DNA of 64,000 nt from SAR86 cluster bacterium (GCA_023703555.1 CP097968.1:393451-457450), one strand, 5' to 3'. Counted from the first letter of the stretch, positions 18,400 through 28,955 are shown. Notes: a model not told the origin generated them from the letters alone. Made by a program: numbers and translations.

Positions 18400-19680
18400 A
18401 TGGATTTCAAGGATCAAGTCTCAACTCTAGATTTATATTGGAAGAGCAACCCCCGATGGAAGAATGTAAAAAGACCTTACTCAGCTGAGGAGGTTATTCG
18501 ATTAAGAGGCTCTTTACAGCCTGAGTATACCTTAGCTAGGAAAGGTGCGGAAAAGCTTTGGGATTACCTAAATAGTGAGGATTATATTAATTGTTTGGGT
18601 ACCCTTTCTGGAGGACAGGCTGTGCAGCAAGTGAAAGCCGGTGTTAAAGCAATTTATTGTTCTGGTTGGCAAGTAGCTGCTGATAATAACACTGCAGATA
18701 CAATGTACCCTGATCAGTCTTTATACCCGGTCGATTCAGTGCCACAACTTATACGAAGAATTAATAATTCTTTCAGAAGAGCAGACCAGATTGAGTGGAT
18801 GAGGACAAATGGTAAACCCAACTTTGATTTTTTTGCACCCATTATTGCTGACGCTGAAGCTGGCTTTGGTGGAGTTTTAAATGCATTTGAATTAATGAAG
18901 AGGATGATTTTAGCTGGTGCATCAGGAGTTCATTTCGAAGATCAACTTGCAAGTGTTAAGAAATGTGGTCATTTAGGTGGCAAGGTATTAGTGCCTACTA
19001 AAGAAGCCGTACAAAAATTGATTGCTGCAAGACTTGCTGCAGACGTATCCAACACTCCTACAATACTAGTGGCCAGAACAGATGCTGATGCTGCAGACCT
19101 AGTTACTTCAGATGTAGATGAAAATGATGCGCCTTTCATGACTGGAGAGAGGACACCTGAAGGATTTTTTAGAACAAAAGCAGGGATTGACCAAGCAATC
19201 TCAAGAGGTCTGGCTTACGCACCCTACTCCGATCTTGTTTGGTGCGAAACCTCGAAACCAGACCTCGATCAAGCAAAGAAGTTTGCAGAGGCTATTAAGA
19301 AAGAAAATCCTGAAATTCTTCTTGCTTACAATTGCTCACCCTCATTTAACTGGAAGAAAAACTTAGATGATGAAACCATTGCAAAGTTCCAAAAAGAACT
19401 AGGCGCTATGGGATATAAATTTCAATTCATTACGCTTGCGGGAATCCACTCTATGTGGCACGGAATGTTTAGTCTTGCCAAAGACTATGTTGATGAGGGT
19501 ATGACAGCCTATGTAAAGCTTCAGGAAAGGGAATTTAAAGATGCCGACAAGGGATATTCATTTGTTTCTCATCAACAAGAAGTTGGTACTGGCTATTTTG
19601 ATGCTGTTAATGAATGTATTGAGGGTGGCCAAAGTTCCACATCAGCTTTAAAAGGTTCCACTGAAGAAGATCAATTTTAA
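18400..19680 (+). CDS. aceA: Isocitrate lyase
   Basis: A 426-residue enzyme close in length to E. coli AceA. The catalytic KKCGH motif is at residues 187-191 with nucleophilic C189; the metal-binding ADAEAGFGG segment and the YNCSPSFNW and substrate-contact segments are present. It splits isocitrate into succinate and glyoxylate, which AceB next door uses. The stop lies 7 bases from the stop of the convergent nqrM gene. Confidence 0.97.
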   Translation: MDFKDQVSTLDLYWKSNPRWKNVKRPYSAEEVIRLRGSLQPEYTLARKGAEKLWDYLNSEDYINCLGTLSGGQAVQQVKAGVKAIYCSGWQVAADNNTADTMYPDQSLYPVDSVPQLIRRINNSFRRADQIEWMRTNGKPNFDFFAPIIADAEAGFGGVLNAFELMKRMILAGASGVHFEDQLASVKKCGHLGGKVLVPTKEAVQKLIAARLAADVSNTPTILVARTDADAADLVTSDVDENDAPFMTGERTPEGFFRTKAGIDQAISRGLAYAPYSDLVWCETSKPDLDQAKKFAEAIKKENPEILLAYNCSPSFNWKKNLDDETIAKFQKELGAMGYKFQFITLAGIHSMWHGMFSLAKDYVDEGMTAYVKLQEREFKDADKGYSFVSHQQEVGTGYFDAVNECIEGGQSSTSALKGSTEEDQF

Positions 19681-19687
19681 TTAGATT

Positions 19688-19846
19688 TCACTCTTTGATT
19701 TTTCCACAAACTTGACACATATCGCCCTTAGAGAGGTAAATGCCACCACAGCTTGGTTGTAAAGGTTTTTTCTTTAGAATTAGACCTATAGACATTCCTA
19801 AAATAGCTAAAGTAGCTATAATTAGACCTAAAACAATATTGATCAT
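19688..19846 (-). CDS. nqrM: NqrM-like Na+-NQR maturation factor
   Basis: A 52-residue protein found by reading the complement by hand. One N-terminal membrane helix (residues 3-24) is followed by KKKPLQPSCGG and a pair of cysteines in CQVCG, the arrangement of NqrM (DUF539), which is needed for iron delivery to the NqrD/NqrE centre. Its cysteine-rich tail is shorter than in Vibrio. The ATG overlaps the stop of the apbE reading frame as ATGA, which fixes the start. It is the last gene of the nqr run, the usual nqrF-apbE-nqrM order. Confidence 0.85.
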   Translation of the reverse strand: MINIVLGLIIATLAILGMSIGLILKKKPLQPSCGGIYLSKGDMCQVCGKIKE

Positions 19847-20650
19847 GGATATATATTACTCCATTCTGTTGAATTTATAGTAGCTCCATCCTTTTTGATA
19901 AAAAAAACCGCAATTTGCTCACTTTCTGCAAGTTTTAAACCTTTTTCTGAACCTAAGACATACATTGCAGTGGCCCAGGCATCTGCACTAGCTGCATTTG
20001 CGTGTAATACTGTGACATTAGCAATATCTCTTGGTCCATCTCCCCCAAATATGTCCAGGATTTTTATACTCTCCAGAAGTTGCTATAGAGAGACCCTCTG
20101 AAGGTATTAAAAAAGATTTGAAGGCCTTTGGATTAAAACTAAAAGGATCCTCTATAGCCCACCTCCAATTACCCTGATGATGAGCTAAACCTTTAGCTTT
20201 AATTTCACCACCTATTTCTATAAAGTAATTTAAAATTCCATTCCTTATCATAATTTCTGCGACTTTATCGACTGCATAGCCTTTTGCTATTGCAGAGAAA
20301 TCAAGTTCACTATTTTTGATTGGGTTGAAAGCATTCTCACTTTTTTTAGTAACATTTAAAGAAAGATCATATAAATATTTTAAGTCCTCAGACCATGTAT
20401 CCATCTCTTCTATTGAAGTATTTAGAACTTCAGAGTCATTTTTATATGTAGAGAATATTAAGTCGATACGTTTAAGTTCATTATTAATTTTATCGACTAT
20501 TAGAGGATCTAGTCCTTCATTTTTTGGATGTACGATGTGGTATTTGTAAGTAGTGCCGTATATTTCGCCATCAGCACTTGTGTATGTAACTTGTTGGCAT
20601 CCAACTAGTAAGAAAATTAATAAAAGGGATCTAACCACCAAAATCATCAA
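19843..20650 (-). pseudogene. apbE: FAD:protein FMN transferase ApbE, frameshifted
   Basis: ApbE attaches FMN to threonines of NqrB and NqrC. The N-terminal part (20650 downward) has a lipobox (LIFLLVGCQQ), FSTYKNDSEV, the DFSAIAKGYAVDKVAE and EIGGEIKAKG motifs and ATSGEYKN. The frame then runs to a premature stop at 20018. The C-terminal part continues in the next frame (IANVTVLHANAASADAWA, AMYVLGSEKGLKLAES) to a TGA at 19843-19845 that overlaps the nqrM ATG. The total length is 807 + 1 bases, so one extra base, most simply in the C5 run at 20042-20046, restores a 268-residue protein. Even when repaired, the family's H-x-I-D-P-x-T-G stretch is not recognisable. It could be a real lesion or a sequence error. 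Confidence 0.8.
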
Positions 20651-21854
20651 GCATTATATTTTCTTCTTCAACACCAAGATCTGTGAGCATTTTGATACAA
20701 GAAGAATTCATCATGGGAGGACCACAAAGGTAATACTCGCAGTCTTCAGGAGCATGATGTTTAGCCAGGTACTCATCTTGAGTTACTTGATGAATGAAAC
20801 CTGTTAGTCCCTTCCATTTGTCTTCAGGAAGCGCGTCAGACAAAGCAATATTGAAAGTAAAGTTTTCATGTTCTCTTGCAAGCTTTTCAAACTCTTCTTT
20901 GTAGAAAATTTCTTTCATGCTTCTTGCTCCATACCAGAATGAAATTTTTCTGTTGGAATTAAGTCTAATTAGTTGATCAAAAATATGTGACCTTAAAGGA
21001 GCCATACCAGCACCTCCTCCAATAAAAACCATTTCATTTTCTGTTTCCCGTGCAAAAAACTCACCAAATGGCCCAAAAACCTTAACTTTATCACCAGGTT
21101 TTAAGCTAAATACATAGGATGACATAACGCCTGGAGGAAAAGATGAACCAGGTGGTGGCGAGGCAACTCTTATATTAAACTTTAAAACACCTTCTTCAAG
21201 AGGATAATTTGCCATTGAATATGCTCTTATTATTGGTTCGGGGTTGGTAGCAACATTATCCCAAATTTTAAATCTATTCCAGTCTTCATGGTACTCTTCG
21301 GCGATATCGAAATCTTGATATTTTATAGCTTTAAAAGCTGGTGCTTCAAGCTGAACATAACCCCCAGCTTTAAATTTCACATTTTCTCCTTCGGGAAGCT
21401 TTAAAATCAATTCTTTTATAAATGTTGCAACATTTTCATTAGAAACTACTTCACATTCCCATTCTTTTACTCCAAATACTTCTTCAGGCACTTGGATCTT
21501 CATATCTCTTTTAACAGGAACCTGACATGATAAACGCCAGTTATTACTTTGTTGTTTATAATTAAAATGTGATTTTTCTGTAGTTAAGATATCACCGCCC
21601 CCCTCTTTTACTTGGCATTTGCATTCTGCACAAGTGCCTCCACCTCCACAGGCCGAGGCTAAGTAAATATTTTTTGACGCAAGTGTGCTCAATAGCTTGC
21701 CGCCTGTTGGCACCACTATTTTCTTTTCAGGATCACCATTTATTTCAATTGTGACATTGCCACTGGCAACAAGTTGTGATCTGGCGAACATCACAAACGC
21801 TACAAGCATGCTTACAATTGTTGTAAATGCAATTATTCCAAGGTAAAGATCCAT
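20631..21854 (-). CDS. nqrF: Na+-translocating NADH:quinone reductase subunit F
   Basis: A 407-residue flavoprotein, the NADH-oxidising subunit. It has one N-terminal membrane helix, a plant-type ferredoxin domain with 2Fe-2S ligands C69, C75, C78 and C110, an FAD-binding RAYSMANYP motif, an NADH-binding [14 protein letters not shown] motif and the typical C-terminus ending DDFGG. It passes hydride electrons from NADH through FAD and 2Fe-2S to the NqrD/E iron centre. It abuts nqrE and overlaps the apbE start by 20 bases. Confidence 0.98.
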   Translation of the reverse strand: MDLYLGIIAFTTIVSMLVAFVMFARSQLVASGNVTIEINGDPEKKIVVPTGGKLLSTLASKNIYLASACGGGGTCAECKCQVKEGGGDILTTEKSHFNYKQQSNNWRLSCQVPVKRDMKIQVPEEVFGVKEWECEVVSNENVATFIKELILKLPEGENVKFKAGGYVQLEAPAFKAIKYQDFDIAEEYHEDWNRFKIWDNVATNPEPIIRAYSMANYPLEEGVLKFNIRVASPPPGSSFPPGVMSSYVFSLKPGDKVKVFGPFGEFFARETENEMVFIGGGAGMAPLRSHIFDQLIRLNSNRKISFWYGARSMKEIFYKEEFEKLAREHENFTFNIALSDALPEDKWKGLTGFIHQVTQDEYLAKHHAPEDCEYYLCGPPMMNSSCIKMLTDLGVEEENIMLDDFGG

Positions 21855-22463
21855 TTATAAAATTATTCCTCCAAATGACATAAATCCAAAACTCATTAAT
21901 CCAACAATAATGAAAGTACCTCCTAATCCTCTTAGTCCTTTAGGCAAATCGCTATATTTTAACTTTTCTCTAATGCCTGCTAGTAATACTATCGCAAGTG
22001 CCCAACCAAATCCTGCACCAAGACCGTAAGTAACACTCTCGATAAAGTTATAGTTCTTTTCTACCATAATTAAAGAGGCTCCTAGAATGGCACAATTTAC
22101 AGTTATTAATGGCAAGAATATACCAAGCTGGTTATATAAAACTGGAACATATTTATCTAAAAACATCTCTAAAATCTGCACTGCAGCTGCTATAACACCA
22201 ATATATGTAATTAGCTCGACAAACTCTAAGTTTGTATTCTCTAGTCCTGCCCAAGATAATGCCCCCTCTTTAAGAACGTATGTATAAATTATATTATTAA
22301 GTGGTACAGTAATTGCTAAAACAACAACTACAGCAATTCCCAGGCCAAATGCAGCCTTAACTTCTTTAGAAATAGCAAAAAATGTGCACATTCCTAGGAA
22401 TAAAGAAAGCGCTATATTCTCTATAAATACTGTTCTCACAAATAAACTTAATAAGTCAGCCAT
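21855..22463 (-). CDS. nqrE: Na+-translocating NADH:quinone reductase subunit E
   Basis: A 202-residue inner-membrane protein with six helices. It has the [13 protein letters not shown] helix and the [12 protein letters not shown] helix, each with a cysteine that in Vibrio ligates the intramembrane iron centre shared with NqrD. It is homologous to NqrD and to RnfA. It sits between nqrD (8-base overlap) and nqrF (no gap). Confidence 0.97.
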   Translation of the reverse strand: MADLLSLFVRTVFIENIALSLFLGMCTFFAISKEVKAAFGLGIAVVVVLAITVPLNNIIYTYVLKEGALSWAGLENTNLEFVELITYIGVIAAAVQILEMFLDKYVPVLYNQLGIFLPLITVNCAILGASLIMVEKNYNFIESVTYGLGAGFGWALAIVLLAGIREKLKYSDLPKGLRGLGGTFIIVGLMSFGFMSFGGIIL

Positions 22464-23124
22464 CGATAACCTCTTTTTTAGCAGTTAATGGCTTATAGGT
22501 ATGTGCTTTAAGTGGGAATTCATTTTCATCAACTTGTTCATCATCAAAAGATCTTATAACCCAAATCATTAGCCCGATTATTATGAATGAGCTGGGAGGT
22601 AAAAGTAGGAAATTATTAGTTGGGTAAAAATCTGGCATAACTTGTACGCCAAAAAAAGTACCACTCCCAAAAACCTCACGTATGGTAGCGACAATAATTA
22701 AGATAAAGCTGTAACCCAAACCATTCCCGAAGCCATCGATTAAGCTTTTAAGTGGTGGATTTTTCATTGCAAAAGCCTCTGCTCGCCCCATGACAATGCA
22801 ATTTGTAATAATTAGACCTACAAATACAGACAACTCTTTGCTTGCTTCATAGGCATAGGCCTTTAAAATCTCGTCTACCATAATAACCAACGAGGAAATA
22901 ATAGTCATTTGGACTATTATCCTGATGCTATCAGGGATATAGAGTCTAATAATTGAAATAAAGAAATTAGATAATGTAACCACAGATGTGAGTGCTATAC
23001 ACATAATCATGGTTACATCCATCTTAACTGTAACTGCTAAAGCAGAACAAATCCCAAGAATCTGTAATGCAATAGGATTGTTTTTAACTATGGGGTCAAA
23101 TAACAGAGCTCTAATTTCTTTCAT
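22456..23124 (-). CDS. nqrD: Na+-translocating NADH:quinone reductase subunit D
   Basis: A 222-residue six-helix membrane protein. The [15 protein letters not shown] and [18 protein letters not shown] segments carry the cysteines expected to ligate the membrane iron centre with NqrE. The N-terminus ([22 protein letters not shown]) is characteristic of NqrD and separates it from RnfE. It overlaps nqrC by 4 bases and nqrE by 8. Confidence 0.97.
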   Translation of the reverse strand: MKEIRALLFDPIVKNNPIALQILGICSALAVTVKMDVTMIMCIALTSVVTLSNFFISIIRLYIPDSIRIIVQMTIISSLVIMVDEILKAYAYEASKELSVFVGLIITNCIVMGRAEAFAMKNPPLKSLIDGFGNGLGYSFILIIVATIREVFGSGTFFGVQVMPDFYPTNNFLLLPPSSFIIIGLMIWVIRSFDDEQVDENEFPLKAHTYKPLTAKKEVIDG

Positions 23125-23867
23125 TGCATTGCTACCTGTGGACCATAAAGTGATTTGATTTTTTTAAGGGCTGGGCCGTAACCATCACTACCAAGCCAAT
23201 AATTAATCATATTTGATACTCCATTGCTGGTTAAGGTTGCTCCTGACAGGCCATTTATTTGATACTTTCCTTTAGCTGAACCTTTGACTACTTTAAGTTG
23301 AACACCACCATGACTTCCGTAAAGAAGTTTTCCTTCCCATAAGTCTTTCCAATCTTGATTTTCAACTTCCGCTCCAAGACCAGGAGTTTCCTTATGATCA
23401 TAAAACTCAATACCTCTAACGGTATTTAAGTCTGAATCCAGGGATAAATATCCATAAAGCGTTCCCCACAAACCATATCCACGTATTGGAACAACTACTT
23501 TATCAATGCTATTTTTGTCATTTAGCCATAAATATACTGGTCCTATATTTTCTCTTCTTTTCAAAATTGCAATGTCTTTTTCTTTTGGTACTAACGTGGA
23601 TGTATTTTGGTTAAAAGTTGCTTTTATTGGGTCATAACTATCTTCCATTTCGACGAGTTCATTGTTTTTAAAGTCGATATAAAGTGTCGTAATGTTTGTA
23701 AATTCTTCGTCTATGTTTTCTGCAATAATCCCTGCAGCAAGAAGGATCTTGGTTTTTTTATCGTATTCAAGGTTCTCATTTTGTTTTTCTCGTACTGATA
23801 CGGCAGTAACAGAAACTATCACGGCGCATGCAATGCAGGCCAAAAGAGGAATTAGTAAACTTCTCAT
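23121..23867 (-). CDS. nqrC: Na+-translocating NADH:quinone reductase subunit C
   Basis: A 248-residue periplasmic protein held by one N-terminal helix. The covalent FMN attachment motif SGAT is at 208-211, so T211 should carry the flavin, in [14 protein letters not shown]. The domain also shows [11 protein letters not shown] and [11 protein letters not shown]. Its maturation requires ApbE, whose local gene appears frameshifted. It overlaps both neighbours by 4 bases. Confidence 0.97.
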   Translation of the reverse strand: MRSLLIPLLACIACAVIVSVTAVSVREKQNENLEYDKKTKILLAAGIIAENIDEEFTNITTLYIDFKNNELVEMEDSYDPIKATFNQNTSTLVPKEKDIAILKRRENIGPVYLWLNDKNSIDKVVVPIRGYGLWGTLYGYLSLDSDLNTVRGIEFYDHKETPGLGAEVENQDWKDLWEGKLLYGSHGGVQLKVVKGSAKGKYQINGLSGATLTSNGVSNMINYWLGSDGYGPALKKIKSLYGPQVAMQ

Positions 23868-25075
23868 GAATTATAACGCTCCATTCTTCTTGAAGTATTG
23901 GCTGTAGTCACAGCAAAATCAATAGCAGGTGCGAGTAAATTTGCAAATAGTATTGCTAGCATCATTCCCTCAGGAAAAGCAGGATTAACCACTCTTATCA
24001 ATACCACAACGACCCCTATTGATAGCCCATATATCCATCTACCCATGTTAGTATTCGCAGCTGTTACGGGTTCAGTTGCCATAAAAATCAGTCCAAAAGC
24101 AAAGCTTCCAATAGTTAGATGCCAATACCAAGGCACTGAAAACATTGGATTTGAATCTGACCCTACAAAATTCAGCAATGAGGAAGTGGCTATCATGCCT
24201 AAGAGGGTCGCCATAATAATTCGCCAAGATGCAATTTTTGTGTAAACCATATAAATTCCAGCTAATAGTATTAAAAGCGTTGAGGTTTCACCAATAGAGC
24301 CTGGAATCTGTCCGAGGAATGATTGCATCCAGCTAAAATTTGCTTGTATTCCGTTTATCCCCTCTAATGCTCCTACTCCAAGTGCTGTCGCTCCGGAGTA
24401 TCCATCAATAGCACCATTGTCCGCTAATCCTGCAACCCACACCATATCACCTGATAGCTCACTTGGATATGCAAAGTAAATGAATGCTCGACCTGTAAGA
24501 GCTGGATTGAGGAAGTTTTTTCCGGTGCCCCCAAAAAGCTCTTTTCCAACCACAATTCCAAAGGCAATTCCTGTAGCTGCTTGCCACAGTGGAATGTCAG
24601 GAGGACAGCTCAAACTAAAAAGGACTGTTGAGACAAATGCACCTTCATTGACCTCATGACGTCTTATAGTTGAGAAGACCACTTCACACGCAATGCCAGT
24701 CACAAAAACAGTCAAATAAATTGGAATAAAATAGATCATTCCAAACCAAACTCTATGAAGATGATTTTCAGGATCTGTCCCTACAAGTTGTACCAACGAA
24801 TTATGCCAGTCACCAGTTGTCTTAAATCCTCCAGTCTGCAAATAATCAAGGCCAAACGTGCCCATGTTGTACATTCCCCAAAACATCGCTGGAAATGTCG
24901 CAAGCCAAACAATAACCATGACTCTTTGTATATCAAGTTTGTCTCTTATGTGAGTCTTACCTGTTGTTGCAACTTTAGATGAAAAGAAGAAGTTTTGAAT
25001 TACTTCGTATAAATAATAGAAGGTGTGCTTTTCGCTTGGCCTATTTTTATCAAAAAAACGCTCTAAAAATTTCAA
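23864..25075 (-). CDS. nqrB: Na+-translocating NADH:quinone reductase subunit B
   Basis: A 403-residue, ten-helix membrane subunit that carries sodium and both covalent FMN and riboflavin in the family. The FMN attachment motif is GYSGATALG with T230. GKELFGGTGKNFLNPALTGRAF and the VTAANTNMGRW segment are family hallmarks. It overlaps nqrA and nqrC by 4 bases each. An antisense ORF of 115 codons inside it is a shadow. Confidence 0.98.
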   Translation of the reverse strand: MKFLERFFDKNRPSEKHTFYYLYEVIQNFFFSSKVATTGKTHIRDKLDIQRVMVIVWLATFPAMFWGMYNMGTFGLDYLQTGGFKTTGDWHNSLVQLVGTDPENHLHRVWFGMIYFIPIYLTVFVTGIACEVVFSTIRRHEVNEGAFVSTVLFSLSCPPDIPLWQAATGIAFGIVVGKELFGGTGKNFLNPALTGRAFIYFAYPSELSGDMVWVAGLADNGAIDGYSGATALGVGALEGINGIQANFSWMQSFLGQIPGSIGETSTLLILLAGIYMVYTKIASWRIIMATLLGMIATSSLLNFVGSDSNPMFSVPWYWHLTIGSFAFGLIFMATEPVTAANTNMGRWIYGLSIGVVVVLIRVVNPAFPEGMMLAILFANLLAPAIDFAVTTANTSRRMERYNS

Positions 25076-26397
25076 CTGCTTTCCTCCTTCCAGATTTCCT
25101 CAATACAGTCATTAAATAGTGCCACATAGTCGTATTTACTAGGGCAAACATACGAAAAGATGCCCATATCTTCGCTTGTAAGATCAAAAATACCTAACTC
25201 TCTAAGTGCCACTAGGTCACCAATTGCTAAAGACTTTAATAGTAATGTTGGATCTATATTAAAGGGATTAATTTCATCAAAGACCCCAATTGGTACGACT
25301 GCTCTGTAACCACCATTTATATTTGTATCAAAATGAAACTCTTTGGGTTTTAGCATGCTAGATAAAAAGACGTTCGTAACACTGTGATCCTGTTGCCCTA
25401 GCTTTAACCAGTTAAACAACGTTGAATCTGCTTTATCCGATATGATTGAGATTTGGTTTGTATAGCGAGACAAAAAATTCACATAACTATCTCCACTTGT
25501 ACCATAAATAGCATTGCCAGATATTAATCTGGAATTCTCATGTACATTTCCTGCAGTTAATTCTTCCAAACTTCCACCAAATAATGTTCTGACAACTTTA
25601 GGCTCATAACAGGCTGGACCAGTAATGCTGACAAACCTTTGGAATGAGTGTTTATTTGTGGATAGAAAATTTCCTAATCTGATAACATCCTGAGAGTCAA
25701 TAGTCCATGTCTTCTCACTCTTTCTAAGTGGCTTTATTTCTTGGATATGAAAAGATGAGCTTCCAGATGGTTGTTTGCCTTCAACTAATACAACCTCAGA
25801 ATTGTTGGTTTGAAGATCAACCAACTCATTTAATGTAATGTAAACTTTTTTGTTAGCTAACTCCTCTAACGCCGCTAACCCCCTATTGAAATTTTTAATT
25901 TCTAAAGAAAGTATTTTTGACGGACAGATTTCGAGTACATCTTTTTTGCAACCATTTACAAATATGTAGTCAGGCTCTGTCCCAATTCTGGGAACTCTTC
26001 CATATGGCCTTTCTCTAAAAGAGTCCCACAAGCCTGCGGATATAATATCTTCTTTAAATACTCCAGATAGTCTCAATTCTACGGATTTATAAGTCTTATC
26101 ATTTTCAATGATAACTGAAATAAGTGCTCTTTTATCGCCTCTATTAATCGCATGTATTTTTCCGCTTACTTGCGAAGTAACATAAAAACCCTCATTGGTT
26201 TTGTCCTCAAAAATTGGATCTCCAACCCTCACATTATCTCCTTCAGAAACTACAAATCTTGGTTTCAAGCCAAAGTAGTCTTCAGCTAAAATCCCTACAA
26301 ATTTTGGTTCCAAAAGGTCTTTAGAGCTTATTATTGAGTCTTTTATAGCGCCATGCAGGGGAATATTTAGGCCCCTCTTTGATTTTATCCTCTTCAT
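25072..26397 (-). CDS. nqrA: Na+-translocating NADH:quinone reductase subunit A
   Basis: A 441-residue soluble cytoplasmic subunit that caps NqrB and lies near the quinone site. It starts with the family's RGLNIPLHGA and has a biotinyl/lipoyl-like hammerhead (PRFVVSEGDNVRVGDPIFEDK), VFVNG-like and GPACYEP segments and a C-terminal CPSKYDYVALFNDCIEEI tail. It is the first gene of the nqr set and begins immediately after the glyceraldehyde-3-phosphate dehydrogenase gene with no gap. Confidence 0.96.
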   Translation of the reverse strand: MKRIKSKRGLNIPLHGAIKDSIISSKDLLEPKFVGILAEDYFGLKPRFVVSEGDNVRVGDPIFEDKTNEGFYVTSQVSGKIHAINRGDKRALISVIIENDKTYKSVELRLSGVFKEDIISAGLWDSFRERPYGRVPRIGTEPDYIFVNGCKKDVLEICPSKILSLEIKNFNRGLAALEELANKKVYITLNELVDLQTNNSEVVLVEGKQPSGSSSFHIQEIKPLRKSEKTWTIDSQDVIRLGNFLSTNKHSFQRFVSITGPACYEPKVVRTLFGGSLEELTAGNVHENSRLISGNAIYGTSGDSYVNFLSRYTNQISIISDKADSTLFNWLKLGQQDHSVTNVFLSSMLKPKEFHFDTNINGGYRAVVPIGVFDEINPFNIDPTLLLKSLAIGDLVALRELGIFDLTSEDMGIFSYVCPSKYDYVALFNDCIEEIWKEESS

Positions 26398-27870
26398 TTA
26401 TAATTTTGGGTACCTTGTTAGATTTACCCCTAAAACTTTTTTCAGTAGTCTTACCACCTGCTTAGAGTAACCATATTCATTGTCGTACCAACAATAAATT
26501 GTAATATTGTTAAAATTTGTTGTTGCTGCTTGAGAGTCATAGATAAGAGCAAAAGCATTGCTGTAAAAGTCTGATGAAACAGCATCAATCGAATTTGTAT
26601 AATCCATTGTTTCTCTCAAATTTGAACGAAAAGCCGCCTTTCTAAAACAATCATTTAAGTCTTCAACCGATACACCCTTCTTAACAGTAAGGTGCATTAT
26701 GGCAAGACTAACGTTAGGAGTTGGAACTCTTATCGCATTTGCAGTCATCTTCCCCTTCAACTGAGGTAATACCTCTGATACCGCTTTAGCTGCTCCTGTA
26801 TTCGTAATAACTAGGTTAAGTGCTGCAGACCTACCCCTTCTATCCGAAGGATGGTAATTATCAATGAGATTCTGATCGTTTGTATATGCATGAACAGTTT
26901 CAATGTGACCATTTAAAATTTTGAAATTTTCATCAACAACATTTAAAGCAGGCACAATTGCATTTGTTGTGCAAGATGCTGCACCTAAAATATTATCATT
27001 TTGGTTAACTCTGTTTTCATTAATCCCATAAACTATATTTTTAATTTTTCCTCTGGCTGGAGCTGTTAGAATTACTTTTTCTATTGAAGGATTCTTGAGA
27101 TGTTGGGATAGCCCCTCCTCATCCGTCCAAACACCTGTATTATCAATGAGAGTTGCTCTTTTAATTCCGAACTGTTTATAGTTTGTTTTTCTAGGATTCT
27201 CAGAGGAAATTATAAATATTTCATTTCCATTTACTATAAGAGAATTATTTGATTTATTAACGCGAATTGTTCCTGGGAATTCTCCATGTATTGAATCATT
27301 TCTCAAGAGACTAGCCCTTTTAATTAAATCATCTTTTCCTTTTCCAGGTCTTATTACAATAGCGCGTAATCTCCATTTTGAACCTGCACCCGTATCTTCA
27401 ACTAAAATTCTTGTTAGTATTCGTCCAATTCTTCCAAAACCATATAACACAACATCTTTTGGTCTTAATGGATAAGAGCGTTTTGTACGAATTTGATCTT
27501 TAAGAAGATCCTTAACAAATAAATTAGTCTCTAATTTAGGATTTTCTAACAATTGGGTGACAATTTCTCCTAGATCTATCTCACATGGAAGAAGTTTCAT
27601 TTTGGAGATTTGCTCAAGAATTGGATATGTCTCTATTTCACTGAGTTCGTTTCCTTCAATCTCTCTTACAAAACGATGAAGCTTCATGATTTCGATTGCA
27701 GAACAATTTGATAGAGCTCTGCCATACATCAAAATTCTTACCCCATTTCTAAAAAGTTTTCCAACAATTGGAACCATGGATTCGGCAAGACCCTCTCTCC
27801 ATTTCCAATCACCAAAATAGTCATCGACTTTAGGTCTACGACGTTTATCTGGGTTGAACCTCTTAACCAA
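26398..27870 (-). CDS. Glyceraldehyde-3-phosphate dehydrogenase, long nqr-linked type
   Basis: A 490-residue protein, about 150 longer than classical Gap. Residues 1-135 are an N-terminal helical extension (WREGLAESMVPIVGKLFRN, YGRALSNCSAIEIMKLHRF). Residues 140 onward hold the GAPDH fold: NAD-binding GFGRIGR (144-150), catalytic C300 in AASCTTN, HAYTNDQN, and the terminal WYDNEYGYSKQVV. The long form next to nqr occurs in Shewanella and related genomes. It may run glycolysis or gluconeogenesis with particular cofactor preference, which I cannot tell. Placement beside nqrA suggests joint expression with the NADH oxidase. Confidence 0.92.
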   Translation of the reverse strand: MVKRFNPDKRRRPKVDDYFGDWKWREGLAESMVPIVGKLFRNGVRILMYGRALSNCSAIEIMKLHRFVREIEGNELSEIETYPILEQISKMKLLPCEIDLGEIVTQLLENPKLETNLFVKDLLKDQIRTKRSYPLRPKDVVLYGFGRIGRILTRILVEDTGAGSKWRLRAIVIRPGKGKDDLIKRASLLRNDSIHGEFPGTIRVNKSNNSLIVNGNEIFIISSENPRKTNYKQFGIKRATLIDNTGVWTDEEGLSQHLKNPSIEKVILTAPARGKIKNIVYGINENRVNQNDNILGAASCTTNAIVPALNVVDENFKILNGHIETVHAYTNDQNLIDNYHPSDRRGRSAALNLVITNTGAAKAVSEVLPQLKGKMTANAIRVPTPNVSLAIMHLTVKKGVSVEDLNDCFRKAAFRSNLRETMDYTNSIDAVSSDFYSNAFALIYDSQAATTNFNNITIYCWYDNEYGYSKQVVRLLKKVLGVNLTRYPKL

Positions 27871-27872
27871 AA

Positions 27873-28955
27873 TTATTTTTCAATATATTTAGAAAGGTAG
27901 TAGTCTGCACTACCAAAGATATTTGCAATAACCATAAGTCTTTTTAAATAATGACCAATGGACATTTCTTCTGTAACTCCCATACCACCATGCAATTGAA
28001 CAGCCTCTTCGCCTACTTGTTTTCCGGCTTTTGATATTTGATTTTTCAGTCCATAAGTAAGTTTTACTTTCTCATTGTCATCTTCTGTGGCAAGAACTTT
28101 AATCAAAAATGATTTTGCGTATTCTGTTTCCATAAACATATCAACCATTCTATGTTGTAGTGCTTGAAATTTTGAAAGTGACTGCCCAAATTGCTCTCTT
28201 TGTTTTGTATATTCAATTGTTAGTTGATAGGATTTCTCCATCGCTCCTATTGCCTCAGAGCAAATACATACAAGCGCATCAAGAATAACATTCTCAAGAA
28301 CTTCAAGACTATTTTCATCACTAATTAAAGCTTCTGGCTTACAATTCTTAAAGACAAGTTCTCCAGAAACAAATCCATCGTATGTTTTGTAGCCCTTTAC
28401 CTCAATACCTTCGGCATCTTTTGGAACCAATGCAAAAGCATAGCTATCAATATTTTTAGTAAAAACTAGAAAGTAATCGGCATTGGTAGCATTTAAGACA
28501 GTTGATTTACTACCATTCAGATTTCCATCTGCATCAATAGCAGTATCAATGTTACTTAGGTTGTAACCCTTTTGAGGCTCATAATTTGCAAGAGAAATTT
28601 GCTTAGAACCTGAAACCAAGTCTTCAATAAATGTACCTTTCTCAGCCCAATTTATTCGTCTCAGAACACCACCAGCAAGCACGATATTTGATAGGTAAGG
28701 CTCTACCACCAGTGACTTACCAAATTCTTCAAAAACAACGCTAAGGTCAACTTGATCACCATCAAGACCGCCATACTCCTCAGAGAAAGGAACAGCAAGC
28801 CAACCCAATTCAGCGAACATACGCCAATGTTCTGGGCTATATCCTTTTTCGGAGTTAACTGACTTCATCCTACTCTCAAAGTCATAATCGGTGGAGCAAA
28901 ACTTTGAGATACTATCTTTCAGTAATATTTGCTCTTCAGTAAAGCTTAAATTCAT
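27873..28955 (-). CDS. Acyl-CoA dehydrogenase, short subunit of a pair
   Basis: A 360-residue ACAD-family protein, shorter than the usual ~390. It has the N-terminal helical domain (GWLAVPFSEEYGGLDG), the EAIGAMEKSYQLTIEYTKQREQFG helix and the EAVQLHGGMGVTEEMSIGHYLKR motif. It lacks the C-terminal GGT-x-E-IQ motif found in its neighbour (the equivalent reads FGSADYYL). Such short/long pairs (PimC/PimD or mycobacterial FadE heteromers) form mixed complexes with only one full active site per pair. It follows its partner by 2 bases. It would oxidise an acyl-CoA and reduce ETF; substrate unknown. Confidence 0.88.
   Translation of the reverse strand: MNLSFTEEQILLKDSISKFCSTDYDFESRMKSVNSEKGYSPEHWRMFAELGWLAVPFSEEYGGLDGDQVDLSVVFEEFGKSLVVEPYLSNIVLAGGVLRRINWAEKGTFIEDLVSGSKQISLANYEPQKGYNLSNIDTAIDADGNLNGSKSTVLNATNADYFLVFTKNIDSYAFALVPKDAEGIEVKGYKTYDGFVSGELVFKNCKPEALISDENSLEVLENVILDALVCICSEAIGAMEKSYQLTIEYTKQREQFGQSLSKFQALQHRMVDMFMETEYAKSFLIKVLATEDDNEKVKLTYGLKNQISKAGKQVGEEAVQLHGGMGVTEEMSIGHYLKRLMVIANIFGSADYYLSKYIEK

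Noticed and set aside
19895-20101. Plus-strand 68-codon frame
   Set aside because: It lies antisense to the C-terminal apbE sequence, which has clear family motifs on the minus strand.
23898-24245. Plus-strand 115-codon frame
   Set aside because: Antisense shadow of nqrB; no initiation signal and composition mirrors the membrane helices of the real gene.
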